A DNA stretch of 64,000 nucleotides. It comes from Vicugna pacos. Lineage: Eukaryota > Chordata > Mammalia > Artiodactyla > Camelidae. Below the pieces are notes generated by a model. It was not told the DNA's origin. It ran no database searches and worked only from the letters and a program-made list of their open reading frames with translations. The stretch lies in NCBI RefSeq assembly GCF_048564905.1, contig NC_132996.1:558001-622000 (forward strand). The letters are read 5' to 3'. Of this stretch, positions 44,780-58,015 are shown in pieces (the first letter of the stretch is position 1; every line of letters starts with the position of its first letter). A program made the position numbers and the translations under genes.

Positions 44780-46340
44780 TGTTTTCTTTATATTAGTGCT
44801 ATGTAAGCACTAAAAACAAAACATTAAAAATGATTATAGTGCAAAATAGGAGTGGGCTTTGAAAGTCCAATCATTGCTAATGATGTTGCTTGTTTTTCTC
44901 TAGTGGTGCTTATTGACAGAATAATTTACAATGACTGAATTTGTTTTATGTATGTAGTCTTAGTATGGAGGAAAAGTTTGTCAGTGCATATTGAAAGTAA
45001 AATCTTTACTCTTTTCTTTCCTGATGATAAATATGTACGTTGTTTCCATGGCTTAAGTATATTTCCTCATTTGTGAAATTTGAGTGATGCCGTTTACCAT
45101 GTCTGACTGTGAGAGGTAGACGCCTTGTATACAAAGCATCCAAGAGCTGCTTAGTAAAAATGTGCTGTCACAATGACAGATAGTTTAGAAGGATCAACTG
45201 TGAATACTAAAGAGGGTGGCTTGTTTCTGATGCATATTCAATATGGATATATATGAATATGGCTTAAAGTAACAAGGATTCAGGGTTTTGTGTGTGTGTG
45301 TGCGTGCAGTATGAAGTTTTAATGAAATCTGTATCATTCTATTGAGACAGGGACTAGTTAAATTGACTTAAGCAGACGACCTTGAAGATTATTTACACAG
45401 AATGTGTATTGTTACAACTCAGTGTTCATGCTGCCGTGTAACTATACACTCAGACATTTAAATTCGTAGGACTCTGACCAGAAGCATTAAGTTTAGAAAA
45501 ATCCACATTGATCATTTTCAGGGAATAAGCTTCTCTCTTTTGTGATTAAAGAAAATTTTGATTTATTTTTCTGCACTCTTAATAGGTTTTAAAATATCAA
45601 AACATTGATTTGACATGTCAGCTTTTTTAATAGAAAAAAGCTCATGCTGTTTTAATATGTAAATAAATGTTTTTGTATTTCAATACACTTCTATGATTTC
45701 CTGGCTCTTTGAGAAGTATTTTGCAAGATACTTAGATTACCTCCTGTTGGAAAAATACAGACATGACTTTTATGAATATAGGCCTAGTACAGTTCTGTTG
45801 GTTTTTGCTACAGTGCAAGACATGAGGACTAGGAGAGCAGTATGTGCTACATAAGCTTTTAGTTATCTGATTCTTGTTTCTGATCCACAGGCAATTTTTG
45901 TGTTGCACCTTTCCAGGCAACCAGGAAGGCCTTTTAAGCCATAGGTGGCGCTGTTACACCTTCTTACAGTCTTAACTTTCCTGTTTGTAAAGGAAGTCTT
46001 AAACAACGTTTTTTTTTTTTTTTGATTCCTTTGCTTAGTGCTTCAGGGTAGCACAATGTCCATTATGTCTGACTACCTGGAACTATTATTCTGCTTATGT
46101 CTTAGTTTTATTCTATCATCTCGCTGTGAACATTTCAGACTTCCTGTGCAAACAGTTGCAACATCGGACTTTTCTTGCAGTGTTAGAAACCAGTGAGCCG
46201 GGATTTTATAAAAGAGCTAGAAGCGGCCTCTGGAGCACCTTAAAGCTGAAAAGTGTACTGAGTTCCCTAAGTATTATCCCCACCGCTGTGTGTCAATGGG
46301 TGGTAGGAGATTTGGTACATATACAAAGGGGTGTGGTGTT
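44780..46340. other. AT-rich intron-like DNA
   Basis: Lies in intron 3 of the TRAPPC9-like copy. No exon or named repeat was seen. A T-run lies at about 46008-46023 and a (GT)n run at about 45290-45302. Confidence 0.35.
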
Positions 46341-46344
46341 TTGA

Positions 46345-46560
46345 CTTGGGTTTGCGTGCACGCGCTGCCACTGAGCTACGTGATCCTGAGTCAGTTCTTT
46401 CTGAGTTTTTCCCTCGTCTGTGAGATGGGGACACTCATTTCTGCTTTGTAGAATTGTGAGAATTAGAAATTATGTAAAGTGTTTAGCACAGTGTGTATGA
46501 CAAGAGGGCTCATAATCTTAACTGCTGTTTGGTGTGAAGCCATCATTTGATAGTCTTTGG
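46345..46560 (+). mobile_element. MIR SINE
   Basis: CTGCCACTGAGCTACGTGAT, GTCTGTGAGATGGGGACACT and TAAAGTGTTTAGCACAGTGT follow the MIR order in sense orientation (TGTGACCTTGGGC; CATCTGTAAAATGGGGATA; TAAAGCGCTTAGAACAGTG). Confidence 0.72.
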
Positions 46561-47360
46561 CAATTACTGAGAAACAGGAAAATAAGAAAAGCTGGTTTTA
46601 TGATGAAAGATATTTGAGGAGGTTCCATAGTTCCTATACACATAATTTAGCATCAGCAGAGTCAGGACAGTTACACAGTCGCCCTGAACCAATGTTAAGC
46701 CACAGAATTTTTGTTACTTCATATAAGTTGGGGCTTAAGGGGACCCAATACTTATACACATGTTGTGTCCAGCAGCCAACTGAGAGATGACAAAGAAGAA
46801 CAGGCAGGCGATAAATGTCTCCTTTATTACTGATGAAGCCACGTTCTCCATGAAATTCAGGGCTGTGGGAGAGTGAGTGTCATGACACTATGTCCCAGAA
46901 TTAGAGACTTACGCAGTCCCAGGTAACTCTGGTCCACAGCGAGCATTCCCTTGAGAGATTCTGACCCATAATGCACAGGACTGTCTTGCCATGGAACTGA
47001 GCATCCCGGCTGCTTCCTAAGGGTGGCCAACACTGGAGGGGAAGGAAAGCTTTCATATGCCCTGCTTGTCTCCCCGGACTCACACCTCAATCTGTTAGTG
47101 TGAGGAGGGCTAGCCGTGGGCCAGTGGTCAGGGGTGTGAAGGGAGAAGCAGTCTCCCATGGACCAGAGGAGTGGGGAGGAGGGAATCCCCCCTCAGATTA
47201 AACAGGTGGTGGCTTGAAACAGAAGGGTGCTCCTCAAGAGTTTATAAGAGGGGAAATAAGGATTTCCTTTGGGACTCAGAATAGTCATGAAACACAGAAG
47301 ATGATTAGATGGGAGACTTGTAAATCACTTTCTTATTAAATTGAAATTTGTTGGGCACCA
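46561..47360. other. Intron-like DNA, nothing recognised
   Basis: Frames at 46857-47159 on the minus strand are short and unsupported by any family feature. Confidence 0.35.
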
Positions 47361-47369
47361 AAAATGTGC

Positions 47370-47560
47370 TACATTCTTTTCTGAGAGTTTTACAGAAATG
47401 AATCCTCCAATTTTCACAACAAGTGAGTAAGAAAGATTTGATTGTTATCCCAGGTTTACAGTGTGGAAATTGAGGCACACAGAGGGTAAGTAATTTGGCC
47501 AAGGTAACAGAGCTAGTAAGTGGCAGAGCTGATTAAATCCTGGCTATCTGGTTTCCAGGC
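47370..47560 (-). mobile_element. MIR SINE
   Basis: Clear reverse MIR: ACAGTGTGGAAATTGAGGCA, CACAGAGGGTAAGTAATTTGG, AACAGAGCTAGTAAGTGGCA. One of the best preserved MIR copies in the window. Confidence 0.85.
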
Positions 47561-48987
47561 TCCCAGGGATGGGCTTTGGGTGTTTACAGGTATCTGCATC
47601 CCTGGATCTCTGTACCTCTGCATCAGTTAGACCAGAAAGGACAGGGAAAGTGGAGTTATACAGGTACTCACAGTCGTGTTTCAGCCACTGTCCATGGAGT
47701 GTGCCCCGTGATTGGCATTAATTGTTTTCCAGGCAGTAGATCTGTTCTTATAACAGAAATTTAGTCCATTGAGTTAATCTAGAAACCCTTCCTGCTCTGC
47801 TTCTGTCCACGCTTGCCATGTGACTGCCTGCCCGAGATTGGGCCGTGGAGGAGAATCTGTACTCATGGTTGAACTCTGATATTTCAATCTGGTTTGTAGT
47901 TTCACATCTCCTGTTACATTAATAAATTGAATTTCTGGTTTTCTTGCATCAGTGTGTCATAAGTTTGCTTAATGTGAAACCAGTCCATGGGAGCCGAGGG
48001 GTGCTGACGGTATAATTTCTGAGCATGTGGCATTTCTACCCGTGCAGAAATGGCTGGAGGATGTCCAACTTCCTCACTGATTTCTCCCAGCAGCAGGGTC
48101 CTCTCCCACCCCCGGATGTGAGGATGGGATCTCTCTGAGTAGGCCATTCAGAGGCCGAGTCCACCAATCAGATGAAGTACCTGGAAGTGGGTTTAATAGA
48201 AGAAAAGGGCTTCCAGGTAGTCCGATGGGCTGTTTGAGTCCGTTTGGTGAAAAGATGTCCACTGTCTGTGGTTGAGCTGCTTCTTTGCTGTTTAAAAGTC
48301 TGTATTACATGAAGGGATTTTAAAAAGCAGAAAGGTGTGATTTCAGGTGGTACATCCGCACCGGTGAGTAGTGCCGGATGACCGCCTGTGTGAGGAATAG
48401 ACAGAGTCTTACAAACTTCATAAAACAGCTTTTAAAGCTCTTCCATCTGAGTGCACTTCGTATGGGGTCCAGTTCATGACTGGTCGCGCTGAGAGGGCAC
48501 GTAACTGATGATGGCAGAAAGGACACGGAGGCATCAAAAAGGTCCCAGACATGTTCTGTGTTTAGAGGATGGGGCACAGAGTAACATATTTGAGCTGGTT
48601 TTTCATTGAACACTTTTGAGTATTTTCTAGGACTCCCCAATCCCCCATGGTTCCATGCAGCTGGGTGTCCCCTCAGTGCAGCTCTGTCAGCGCTTGCCCT
48701 GGGCTGACGCGGTGTCACGGGGAGCAGGACGGTCAGTGTCCCCGGCTCCTCCGAGCTCCGTCTCCTCATCCGCAGAGCCGGGTTTCTCATCCGTGTCTAC
48801 TTAGTAGGATTGCTGAGAATCACACGTGATGGTTGTCAGGTGTGATTTGTGGTTGTCTCTGTGATTGGCGTATAGTCAATATTTGATAGAAACTCTTGTT
48901 TTTTATTATAATTGTGGCTCCTAGATTGCAGTGGTTTTTAGTCTGCATTTATGTTTTTATATAAATTTATTCTTATTTTTAAGTAAG
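47561..48987. other. Intron-like DNA, nothing recognised
   Basis: A 156-codon minus-strand frame at 48320-48790 shows no domain and is not called. Confidence 0.35.
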
Positions 48988-49090
48988 CACTTGTATTTAT
49001 TTATTTTCATGAAGGTACAGGGGATTGAAGCCAGGAACATGTGCGTGCACAACAGGTGCTCTACAATGGAGTAATACCCACCCTCCTTGT
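48988..49090 (-). mobile_element. tRNA-derived SINE, camelid Vic-1 type
   Basis: TATTTATTTATTTTCATGAAGGTACAGGGG-like tail side, then ATTGAAGCCAGGAACATGTG and GGTGCTCTACAATGGAGTAA, the reverse of the Vic-1 body. Confidence 0.8.
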
Positions 49091-52000
49091 CTGCACTTAA
49101 AAATAAATATTTCAATACACAAAATATTTCTTAAACACCATCATGGGTCCTATTTTCTGCATAGACAATTGAATACATATGCCATCTCAATAAGAATAAA
49201 TGTCATAGGGACATACCTTTCTAAATCTGTTTACATGTTTTAAAACGATCATAGCTAGTGAAAAACACGAGTCTTGGATCCACTACTTCTTAGGGTCTGC
49301 TTTGCCATCATGGGGAATTACATTCTACAGAGAAGGCTAATTGGATCTCATTGATATTTGGATGATTTTGCAATGTTCAAGGCTTTCAAAAGCTGACCGT
49401 TTTGTATTTTAAACTAACTACAAAGTTATCTTCTAGAAGTTGTAAGTCCTTAGCTTGTGAAGTGCCCAGTAATTCAGTTTGTATATGTCTGTGTCTCTGT
49501 GAACGTGTATGTGTGTGATTTCAGGAATGTAGCAATAAGTTCCATATAGCCTTCTGAAATGTTTCTCCTCCAGTTCAAGGTGTAGGTATATATTTACACA
49601 AATAAATTGATACTCTTTTGTGATTTGGCATATTGGTGGGAATAAGAGGTTCTCATAATTGTTTCAGAAGGGTTGGGGAGCATGAGCTTAGAAAATGGGA
49701 GGAGATAGAGGCAGGGAGGTTCTTTAAACTTTGTGCAAGATGAGAAACAGTAGCTTTTCTTTTTTCTTCTAAAGCAAACTGGCACTGAATTGTAACATAC
49801 TAATACTCAGAATTGCTTTTCTGATCAGAGACAAGTGCCTCAGATTTTTCAAGGCAACATGAATGATGAAATGTGTTTTAGCAGTTATCTTTAAAAGTAT
49901 TTTTATTTTTCAAGTATAAGTCTATAGACTGTTCTTTTTTTCCAGCTGTACAAGAATTTCTCATTGATCCAGGTACGTGATCAATGTGTTTAGTTTCTTT
50001 GGGTTATTTATTTTTTTTAAGTGCTTGATTCATTCTGGTGTGAATGAATGTTTAAAATTTCTGGATTTTGATCTTTAAAACTTGCTGATTTATCAGAACT
50101 GCAAAAAACCTGATGTTTGTTCCTTGTTTGGTGGGGCAACCTATTGATTTATGTTGTCTGTTATAGAGGGAAATTCTTCCTCTAGCCTGTAGATAATTAA
50201 GTGAATGGTTTGCAGTGTGCCTTAAAAATTATTTGAATGCATTGAGCATGTTTGTCCAGTGAATTTTGGATTGAGTCATAATAATGACTTTGCTTTGATT
50301 CTGTGGCTTTTGTCCTCTCCACAAGAATTTGAATTCTCTGTTGCATTATGTATTCGTGTTCTTAACAGGGGAAGGAATTTTGCATTTTTTACAGAGGTGG
50401 GTTTTCCTATCCCCTCTGAATTCCTTCTGTAATTGATACAGCGAAAATCTGTTATTGCAGTGCTTAATTATTTCATAAAAAATTTTTTGGCTTAATCAGA
50501 AACAATGACAAAGAATGATAATAAAAAATACGAAAACCTTCCTTCCTTTGAAGAATAGAAATGAGGTGGTCAGGCTCACGCATGCTTTGTACCTGACACA
50601 CTTACTCTCATGTCATTGTGTATCATGAGCCGGAGATGGAGTTGCTTCAGGTTTATAGATTTTTGTTTTAACATTTGTGTTGAATTCATTCTCTAGGCAT
50701 GATGATTCCTGTTGCCTTTGTGGAAAGTGTAGATGAAGGGAAACAAATGCTTTGTTTTGTTTTCAGGAGGCCTGAGATGCTGATGAGAAAAGAGTAGAGG
50801 GTGGGCTGAGGAAAATAGTGATAGACCCTCACCTCCAGGCTGAAATTGATGAACAAAGAAATCAATTAAGTGTATTGGTATTTGACTAATAGAAGTCAGA
50901 CAGCCCAGACTGTCTAGTTATACCCAAAGGAAAGTACTGAATTCACCTGCAGAATTAGGTGCTTTACCATGTAGAAGCAGCTTAGAGCAATCAGAAAAAT
51001 CAGTCTTATGATGAGATATAAAAAGAATATAATATCTTTTATTTCTGAAACTTTTCTACATTAAGTTGTGTAGAGCTAAAATTAAGTTTCAAGCACCAGG
51101 AGTTAAGAGTTTAGGTGGTTCTGTGGGATCGTTATTCAGGGATGTGTCTAGACCCTGCTGGAGTGGCCGAAGCTGGCAGGAAAAGATCCAGAGCCAGGAT
51201 TTGTCATCCTAGGATGTCCTCCATAATGGTTCCATGTGGGAGCCCATGATTGAGTTAACAAGTTGTAACACATCGCAGCCGCCTGTCAACTTTAAGAAAA
51301 AAAATGTGCTTATTAACTGCTTTAAAGCAAACACCTGTGCATCCTCACTCCTGTCTCCTTGCCATAAAAAGCAGAGACAATGCCTTGCTTGCATATTTGA
51401 GGTTATAGATAGCACACTGCTTATTGCAGAGCAATGACCCAGGCCCTCAGCTATAAACGCCAGGCCTGCGTGGTGTTAGATAGTCTATTATCCCCAAAAC
51501 AGGGACCAGGCTGGTCTGGTGGTCTGCTTTGTAATGAACATGTCTAAAAAATGTATCTTGTTCCCCTCAGCCCATGACTTCCCTAAAGGTAAACTAAGCC
51601 TTAGTACTCATGGTGGAGTCTACAATCTCTGTCTCATCCCTTCTTTCCCCAAGTTCCTGCCTACTATCTCACAACTGTTATTGACTTTTTACTTTGATTA
51701 TACACAATAAATATGGGAGCATTTGAGAGACTCGTGGATTTGGCTCCCTAATCCCTCTCGCTTTCTTTCCTTTTTCCGCAGTCTTGAGAAATTCATTCCG
51801 TGTCGGTAAGACTTCCGCCAGCCAGAACCCACAGTTCCAGGTGAGAAGGATGCAGGCTTTATCCCTCCTACCCGAGGGAGAGAGAGGAGATAATTGAGAT
51901 ATGCTCCCCTGTGGTCCCTTCCTGCCCCAGGGCCACTCCAGTTCACCTGCAGCCTTCTGGCCTCTGCTCACAGGGCCTCTGTCCCAGGATTGACCGCAGC

Positions 52001-52600
52001 CTTTTATTCCCTTGTCAACATTCCCTGTGCCTTTCAGAGGTTGCTCTCTTCTCTGCAATTCAACCCTGGCAGATGTGATGGTGGTCAGCGTGCTGATGGG
52101 CAGTTACTTGGGGACTCCCAGGAGCCATGCTGATTCTCCTGAGTCATTCGGGGTTACAGAACTGTCAAGCACTGCAGGAAGCCCATTCACGTGAGTTCAA
52201 CACAGCATTACATCACTTTCATTTTATTTTTGAATTTTCAGTGGAGAAATTATTTGTAGCACACTGTTCCAGATTTTAGGCCGCCTGCTTTCCTCACCAC
52301 CATTTCCTTGTTGGCTCTGGTGCTTGTTTTAAGAACCAGGTTTCTTCTCTGGTCATTTGTAGCAGCTGGGCTTGCCGAATCCTTGATTTGCATTTGAAGC
52401 AGAATGCTTCTTCGTGATGTCAAACTGATTTTCCTTGTCATGTCTGAATATTTCTTGTACACTCAGCAACAGTTTCAAGTGAAATGCTCTTGTCCAATTT
52501 CAGTTAACTAATATTTGCTGACCTCCTGCTTTCATGCTGAGGGCAGTTTCTTCTTCCTGTAATAAATGTTAGCAATTTGCATTTACTATGGAAGGTACTA
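49091..52600. other. AT-rich intron-like DNA
   Basis: No TRAPPC9-like exon and no named repeat was recognised with confidence over this stretch. Frames are short. Confidence 0.35.
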
Positions 52601-52619
52601 ATCCGAGGTGCTTTTGTTC

Positions 52620-53660
52620 TTAACAGTTTTAATACAAATCACCCATTAAAATGTACAGCGGATTTTACTCTATGCCCAGAAATGTGCATCCCAGTCAATC
52701 TTAGAATATTTTCTTCCCCCCAACAGGAAACCCAGTACGCATAAGCAGACATTATCAACTTCCCCATCCTCCCCAAGCACCAGGGAGCCACTCTTCTGTC
52801 TCTGTGGATTTGCCTGTGCTGAACATTTCATGCAAATCGAGTCACTTCATGTAAGTGGAACCGTCTATTTTGACTGACTTCTTTCACACTGAGTAATGTT
52901 TTCAATGTTTGTCCACGTTGTGGCCTGGGTCAGTACTCTATGCTTTGCTATTGCTGAATAATATTTCACTGTATGGCTGGGCCCCTTTGTTTACCCATTC
53001 ATCACGTGATAGACATTTGGGTTGTTTCTGTTTTTTGGCTCTGAAAATTAATGGCGAAAAGTAATGGTGAATATTCCTGTAGGAGTTTTTATGTTAACAT
53101 TTGTTTTCAGTTCTCTTACTTGTGTGCCCAGGAAGCAGAATTGCTGGATCATTCAGAAGCCAAATGTTCAACTCTCTGAGGACGTGCCAGGATGTTTTCC
53201 AAAGTGGTCACGCTGTGTTACATCCTCACCAGCAATGGCTGCGGGCTCCGCTTCCTCTGTGTCCTCATTAGTGCTTGTTAATCTTTTTTTGATTTTAACC
53301 TATTGTAGTGAATGTGAAGCGGTTTCTCCTAGTTGTTTTGACTTGATTTCCTTTAGAGCTAATGTTATTGAACACCGTTTCATTGTGCTTATTGGCCATT
53401 TGTATATTTTCTTGAAAAATATCTTTTCAGATTCTTTTTTCATTTTTTAATTGAGTTGCCTTTTTATTGTTGAGCTGTGGAATTTTTTTTTTGATACACA
53501 AATTCCTTATCAGATAAATGATTTGAAAAAATTTTCTCCTGAGTGTTGTTTTTTCACTTTCTGGATGCTGTTTTTTGAAGCAAAGTTTTAAAGTTTAATG
53601 AACTCCAATTTATCTCTGTTTTCATTTTTCCTTGTGCTTTTGGGGTAATATTTAATATCT
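52620..53660 (-). mobile_element. L1 LINE (L1M type), 3' UTR and end of ORF2
   Basis: Reverse of an old L1: AAATCACCCATTAAAATGTA, CATTTGGGTTGTTTCTGTTT, TTTTCCAAAGTGGTCACGCT, CCTTATCAGATAAATGATTT and TTTTTGAAGCAAAGTTTTAA in the expected order. 5'-truncated and diverged. Confidence 0.82.
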
Positions 53661-53694
53661 GATGTATTTTATTAAAACTTGTATATATAAAATA

Positions 53695-53850
53695 ACTTAA
53701 TTCTTAGGACCGTTCTAGGAGATGGGTGCGGTTGTTGTCCCCAGTCTATGCATCGGAGACTGAGATGCAGAGAATTTGACTGACATATTAGTGTCAAAGC
53801 TACCTAGTGCTGTGGGAATTCAGACCCTCATGTTTTTCCCTAGCATCTGA
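53695..53850 (-). mobile_element. MIR SINE fragment
   Basis: TTGTCCCCAGTCTATGCATCGGAGACTGAGATGCAGAGA and CAAAGCTACCTAGTGCTG match a worn reverse MIR. Confidence 0.55.
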
Positions 53851-55150
53851 GCTCAACACCACCATGCTCCAATCTTTCCAGGAAACGTTAATGAAAAAAT
53901 CTTTACTTTTTTGATTTCTTGTTAGATTTTTTTCTTATTGGGGACCTCAAATTCTCATTTTCTTTTCGGATATCAGTGTCGATTTATTTTAGGTCTCATG
54001 TAGGGAGAAGCATTGCTATCAGTTAACTTCTTTATTACTCACTCTCCAGTGATGATTGTTGCTAGTTGATCTAATCAAGTCATGCTTAAGTCTTTCCTGC
54101 TCATGACACTAACAGCAGAGTCATGACTTATAGAATGCTCAAAGAAGAAAGTACTTGATTGATTTTATTTTGCCAACCAATCAAACCAATCAAATAAAAC
54201 CCTGGTGTTGACACAGACTATAAGCCCTCCAAAATAGGGTCACTGTCTTCATTGTGTTTCATTTGTTGGGTCACAGTGTCTGGATAGTGCCTTGCTGTCC
54301 AGCAGTTTTGTGAGGATACGGTGCTCGTGAATCATTGTAAGGACAGAATTTTGACAACAGACTGTGTTGTTCATTTCACGACGGAAAAGGTAATATAGAA
54401 TTACTGTTCAGATCTGTTTTAAAATTAAGCTTTGAATTTTGAGAATAGTTCAAGAAGCCATACAAAGCTCTTTTTCACTAATTTTAGATCTATCTTAGAC
54501 ACATTATGTTTACATAGCAGAGTAACTTATCAAGTAGATTTGACAAAGGAGTGTTATATTGATTATTTGTTTTAGTTGAAATATTCTACCAGGGATAAAG
54601 TCATAAGTGCCCATAAATGAACAAATATATTTGTATTTAAATGCAACATGGGAGCAGACTACCTATGTTTCTATATAATATATATGACTGTGTGTTTTAA
54701 TCTTTCTGTCAGTGTTTTAATAGTTTTTCAGCAATTTTGTAACTTTAGAATTCTTCTAAAAAAATCACCCCCAATTCTAGTGCAGTTTGTACTGTGTATC
54801 CTGTCTTATGCATGGGATTCCACTGTCCCCTCAGTGAGGAATTTCCTCTCCTATTGTGTTAGGAGCAGAGTTAAAGGAACTGTGATTTCTAGGCCTTTGC
54901 TCTCCATGTGTTTGCAGTTGGCTCTCAGTCACGATTTTCCCTTTCCAGAGTTTTCATTGTTAAATTAGAATTTCTGAAAATAACTATTAGTATGTTGCAT
55001 TGGTCTCCCTAGAAACTTGACGTCTTTGTGCTTTTCAGTTTTCAATTTATGAAAAATGCAAATGCACTCTTGTTTTTAAGTTGTCCTTTTTCAATAGATA
55101 TTTATCTCTTAATTGATAGAATAATTTTTTCCCAATGAATGAATCGGTGT
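53851..55150. other. AT-rich intron-like DNA
   Basis: No exon, RNA gene or named repeat is supported. Confidence 0.35.
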
Positions 55151-55269
55151 GCATGTTTTAAAGGATAACTTACTTTTTATTTTTCTTATTGTAACAGTAA
55201 TATTCATTGTAGAGAATTTAGTAAATAAGGATTAACACAGTAATAACTTCACAATGGCCTCTAATCTCA

Positions 55270-55500
55270 CCTGGAGATACAGTTGTAAGGTTTGAAATTG
55301 AGAATTATAAGTCCTCTCAAATTTTTCTTTTTCAAGGACGTATAGGTTACTGAGATCCTCGAATTCCCATATGAATTGTAGCAGCAGATAGTCAGTTTCT
55401 GCAGAGGAGCCCGCTGGGATTGTGATCGAGACCACGTTGAATATACGGATCGCTCTGGGGAGCACTGCCATTCCCAGAGCACTTTCTTTTGATAGGGGAA
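55270..55500 (-). mobile_element. L1 LINE ORF2 fragment
   Basis: ATAAGTCCTCTCAAATTTTTC, TTCCCATATGAATTGTAGCA, AGTTTCTGCAGAGGAGCCCG and GAGCACTGCCATT are the reverse of a late L1 ORF2 section. Short, isolated piece. Confidence 0.65.
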
Positions 55501-58015
55501 TGTGTGTGGAGTGTCTGTCCTGGTATTTAGGTCTTCTTTAACTTTTTTTTTCAACAATGCTTTGAGTTTACAGAGTATTATTTTACTTTAATTATCTTTG
55601 CCTTTATATTGAGGACAAGTGTGCAGGGTACTGGGATCAGAAGTGTATTTGAACCCCGCAACTTGCTGCCACCATGGACGCTGCGCTCTTGCTTCACCCG
55701 CTGTACAATCTTGCACAGAATACGACCTCAGTAACTCTCTCTTGAATGAATGATTATATGATTGTTGGATGATGCTTGAGAGTCCTTGTGATGATTTTTT
55801 TCCCCAGCCTTTCCCCAGTTCTTAACTATGCCCTTTCTCTTCCTAAACTCCAGCCTGGGTTTCAGCCTGCCTGTGGCATTGATTTTCCTTGTCTGTGGAC
55901 TCTTCCTTTCACTGGTTCCCGATAATGTTACATGTGGGCTGTGGAAACTTGCTAGATGTCAAGAAAGAGCTAATCCATTGTAGGCCAGTAGTTTTAGAGT
56001 TTGTTATTGTTTTATTGATTGAAATTAAATGAGGCTGCCCCCTGAGCCCTCCCATGAGCACTTTTGACCTTCCTACAGCTGATACTGCTCTAGTTGCTGC
56101 ATGTGCCCTTTCCCCAGCCTTGATTTTGTAATTGAATAAGTCACCATCACTGGAGCCCTCTCTTTAAAAGATAAAGAGAACATTTGCTCCTTTTCCCTGT
56201 TTGGGGACTTCAATGAGATGAGATCCCAGATAAAGAATGGAGCCCCACCTCTTTCTGACCCCCGCTGTTTCCGTTCCTTTCTTCAGGGGAAAAGAGTACA
56301 ATTCAACAGTATAAAAAGATTGATTGTGAGCTAATGAGATAGACAAGACAACCGATCATTTATTAAATAACCTTTCATGATAGAAACAAATGTATTATAC
56401 ACACAAACAGCACACAAAGCACTGTAGTACCATGGTTACAATCGTGGGTCCGAGTTCGTGTCCTGCTCTGGAGAGACCAGTCCTGTGAGATGGAGAACTG
56501 GTAAGTCGGCTTAGCCTCTCCAGAACTGGTTTTCTGTCCTGCAGAGACGGGGCTCGCTAGGCGTCCCCCCCGTAGAGGTGCTGTGGGGTGTAAATGACGC
56601 GCGTGGGCAGCCTGAGCACAGCTGCTCATTCCTCGTAAGTGCAGGGTAGCATAGCTTTTGCGGTGATGGCTTTATGACCGCCCCATGTAGACTGTCAGTG
56701 CTCTGAAGGGATGCCTTGTGGTTTGGAGATGGGATTCTCACTTCTGTAAATACCCAAGTATAGTGTTATTGGGTCCTGCTGATTTCAGTCTATTTTTTAG
56801 AAAGTACATATTGTAGATATATTTTTCAAGCATGAGTGCTTTTTTTCTTTTACTATTTAAAGTTCTACCCTCTCATCTCTTGGTGTTACTTTTCATGGAA
56901 TCCAGGAAACAGTCCTAAGCTACCTGCCTCTTCACACTTTTCCGTGGTGGTTTCCTTCCCTGATTAGAAGAGGGTTTTGCATAGGAAATTTTATTTGTTC
57001 CCCTTTTCTTGGAGTCTCTCTCTCTGTCTGCCCATCTCTCACTTCTCAATCTGTCCATTTCTCAACCCACTGCTTCTTCTGACATGTTCCAAAACGCATT
57101 TCAGGTAGCTTACAGAAGAACAGATACCAAATAAACAGGTGAGAAAATGGGGCCCAGTTCAGACAGTGAGGCTAGGAGGCGAGCCTGTTTGAGGATTGCA
57201 GGCGTGAGACACATGTCTCTGCCATGTGACTTATAAGATCGACAGCAGCAGTGTGCTTCAAGCTCCCAGCAGACACAGGGAAGCAGGATTTGAGGGAGAT
57301 GCTTACTGGCTGTGAAATAAATAAGTGACTTAGGAGAAGCCCAGCCTTTCCAGCTACTAAGGCTTAGGAGAATATTTTGAGTGTCTTCCAAAATCAGAGT
57401 ATGGCATCTTTTCTTTTTCAGAGTTCTATGTATAGTTGGTTACATTCTATACCTGGAAATTTCTCCAAAACTGCTTCCCACGTGAGTCCCATGGCTCGGG
57501 GATTGGGTGGTTCTGCTCATTGATGGGGGTTGGCCAGAAACAGAAAATGAGAGCCTCAAAGGGGCCTGGGATTTGTCAGTTATGTTTTGTCAGTGCTGTA
57601 GGGTTCAAGAAATGCTTTCACCGTTTCTCTCCATCTGAGGCGGCAGCGTAATCTCTTACCAGCATCAGGAGCTCAGGGCCACGGGATGGTGGGGGCTGAC
57701 TGCACTGCCGTCAAGACAGCTGAGCTAGTCACTGCAGGTGTGGTTCTTTTACATACTGCATTTCATGTTCTTTACTAGAATGTTTCAACAGGGAGTTAAT
57801 TAACTGAGTTAATTAACATTTAATAAATATGATCTTTGTTGAAAAGACAGTTATAGGCAGAATATAAGCTGTGAAGTCTTTAAAAACGGTTTCATTACTG
57901 AAATTTCATTTGGGGAGATACACGGTTTATCTTATATATGGCTCTCTTTTAAAGTAACAAAGAAACAAGACAGAAAAGGCAGAGGATGATTTCTGTTCTT
58001 CCTCTCGGCTTGCAG
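55501..58015. other. Intron-like DNA ending in a splice acceptor
   Basis: Mostly unique-looking. It holds a direct repeat of GAGTTAATTAACT at about 57793-57818. The right end, TTCTTCCTCTCGGCTTGCAG at 57996-58015, is a strong acceptor for pseudogene exon 4. Confidence 0.5.
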
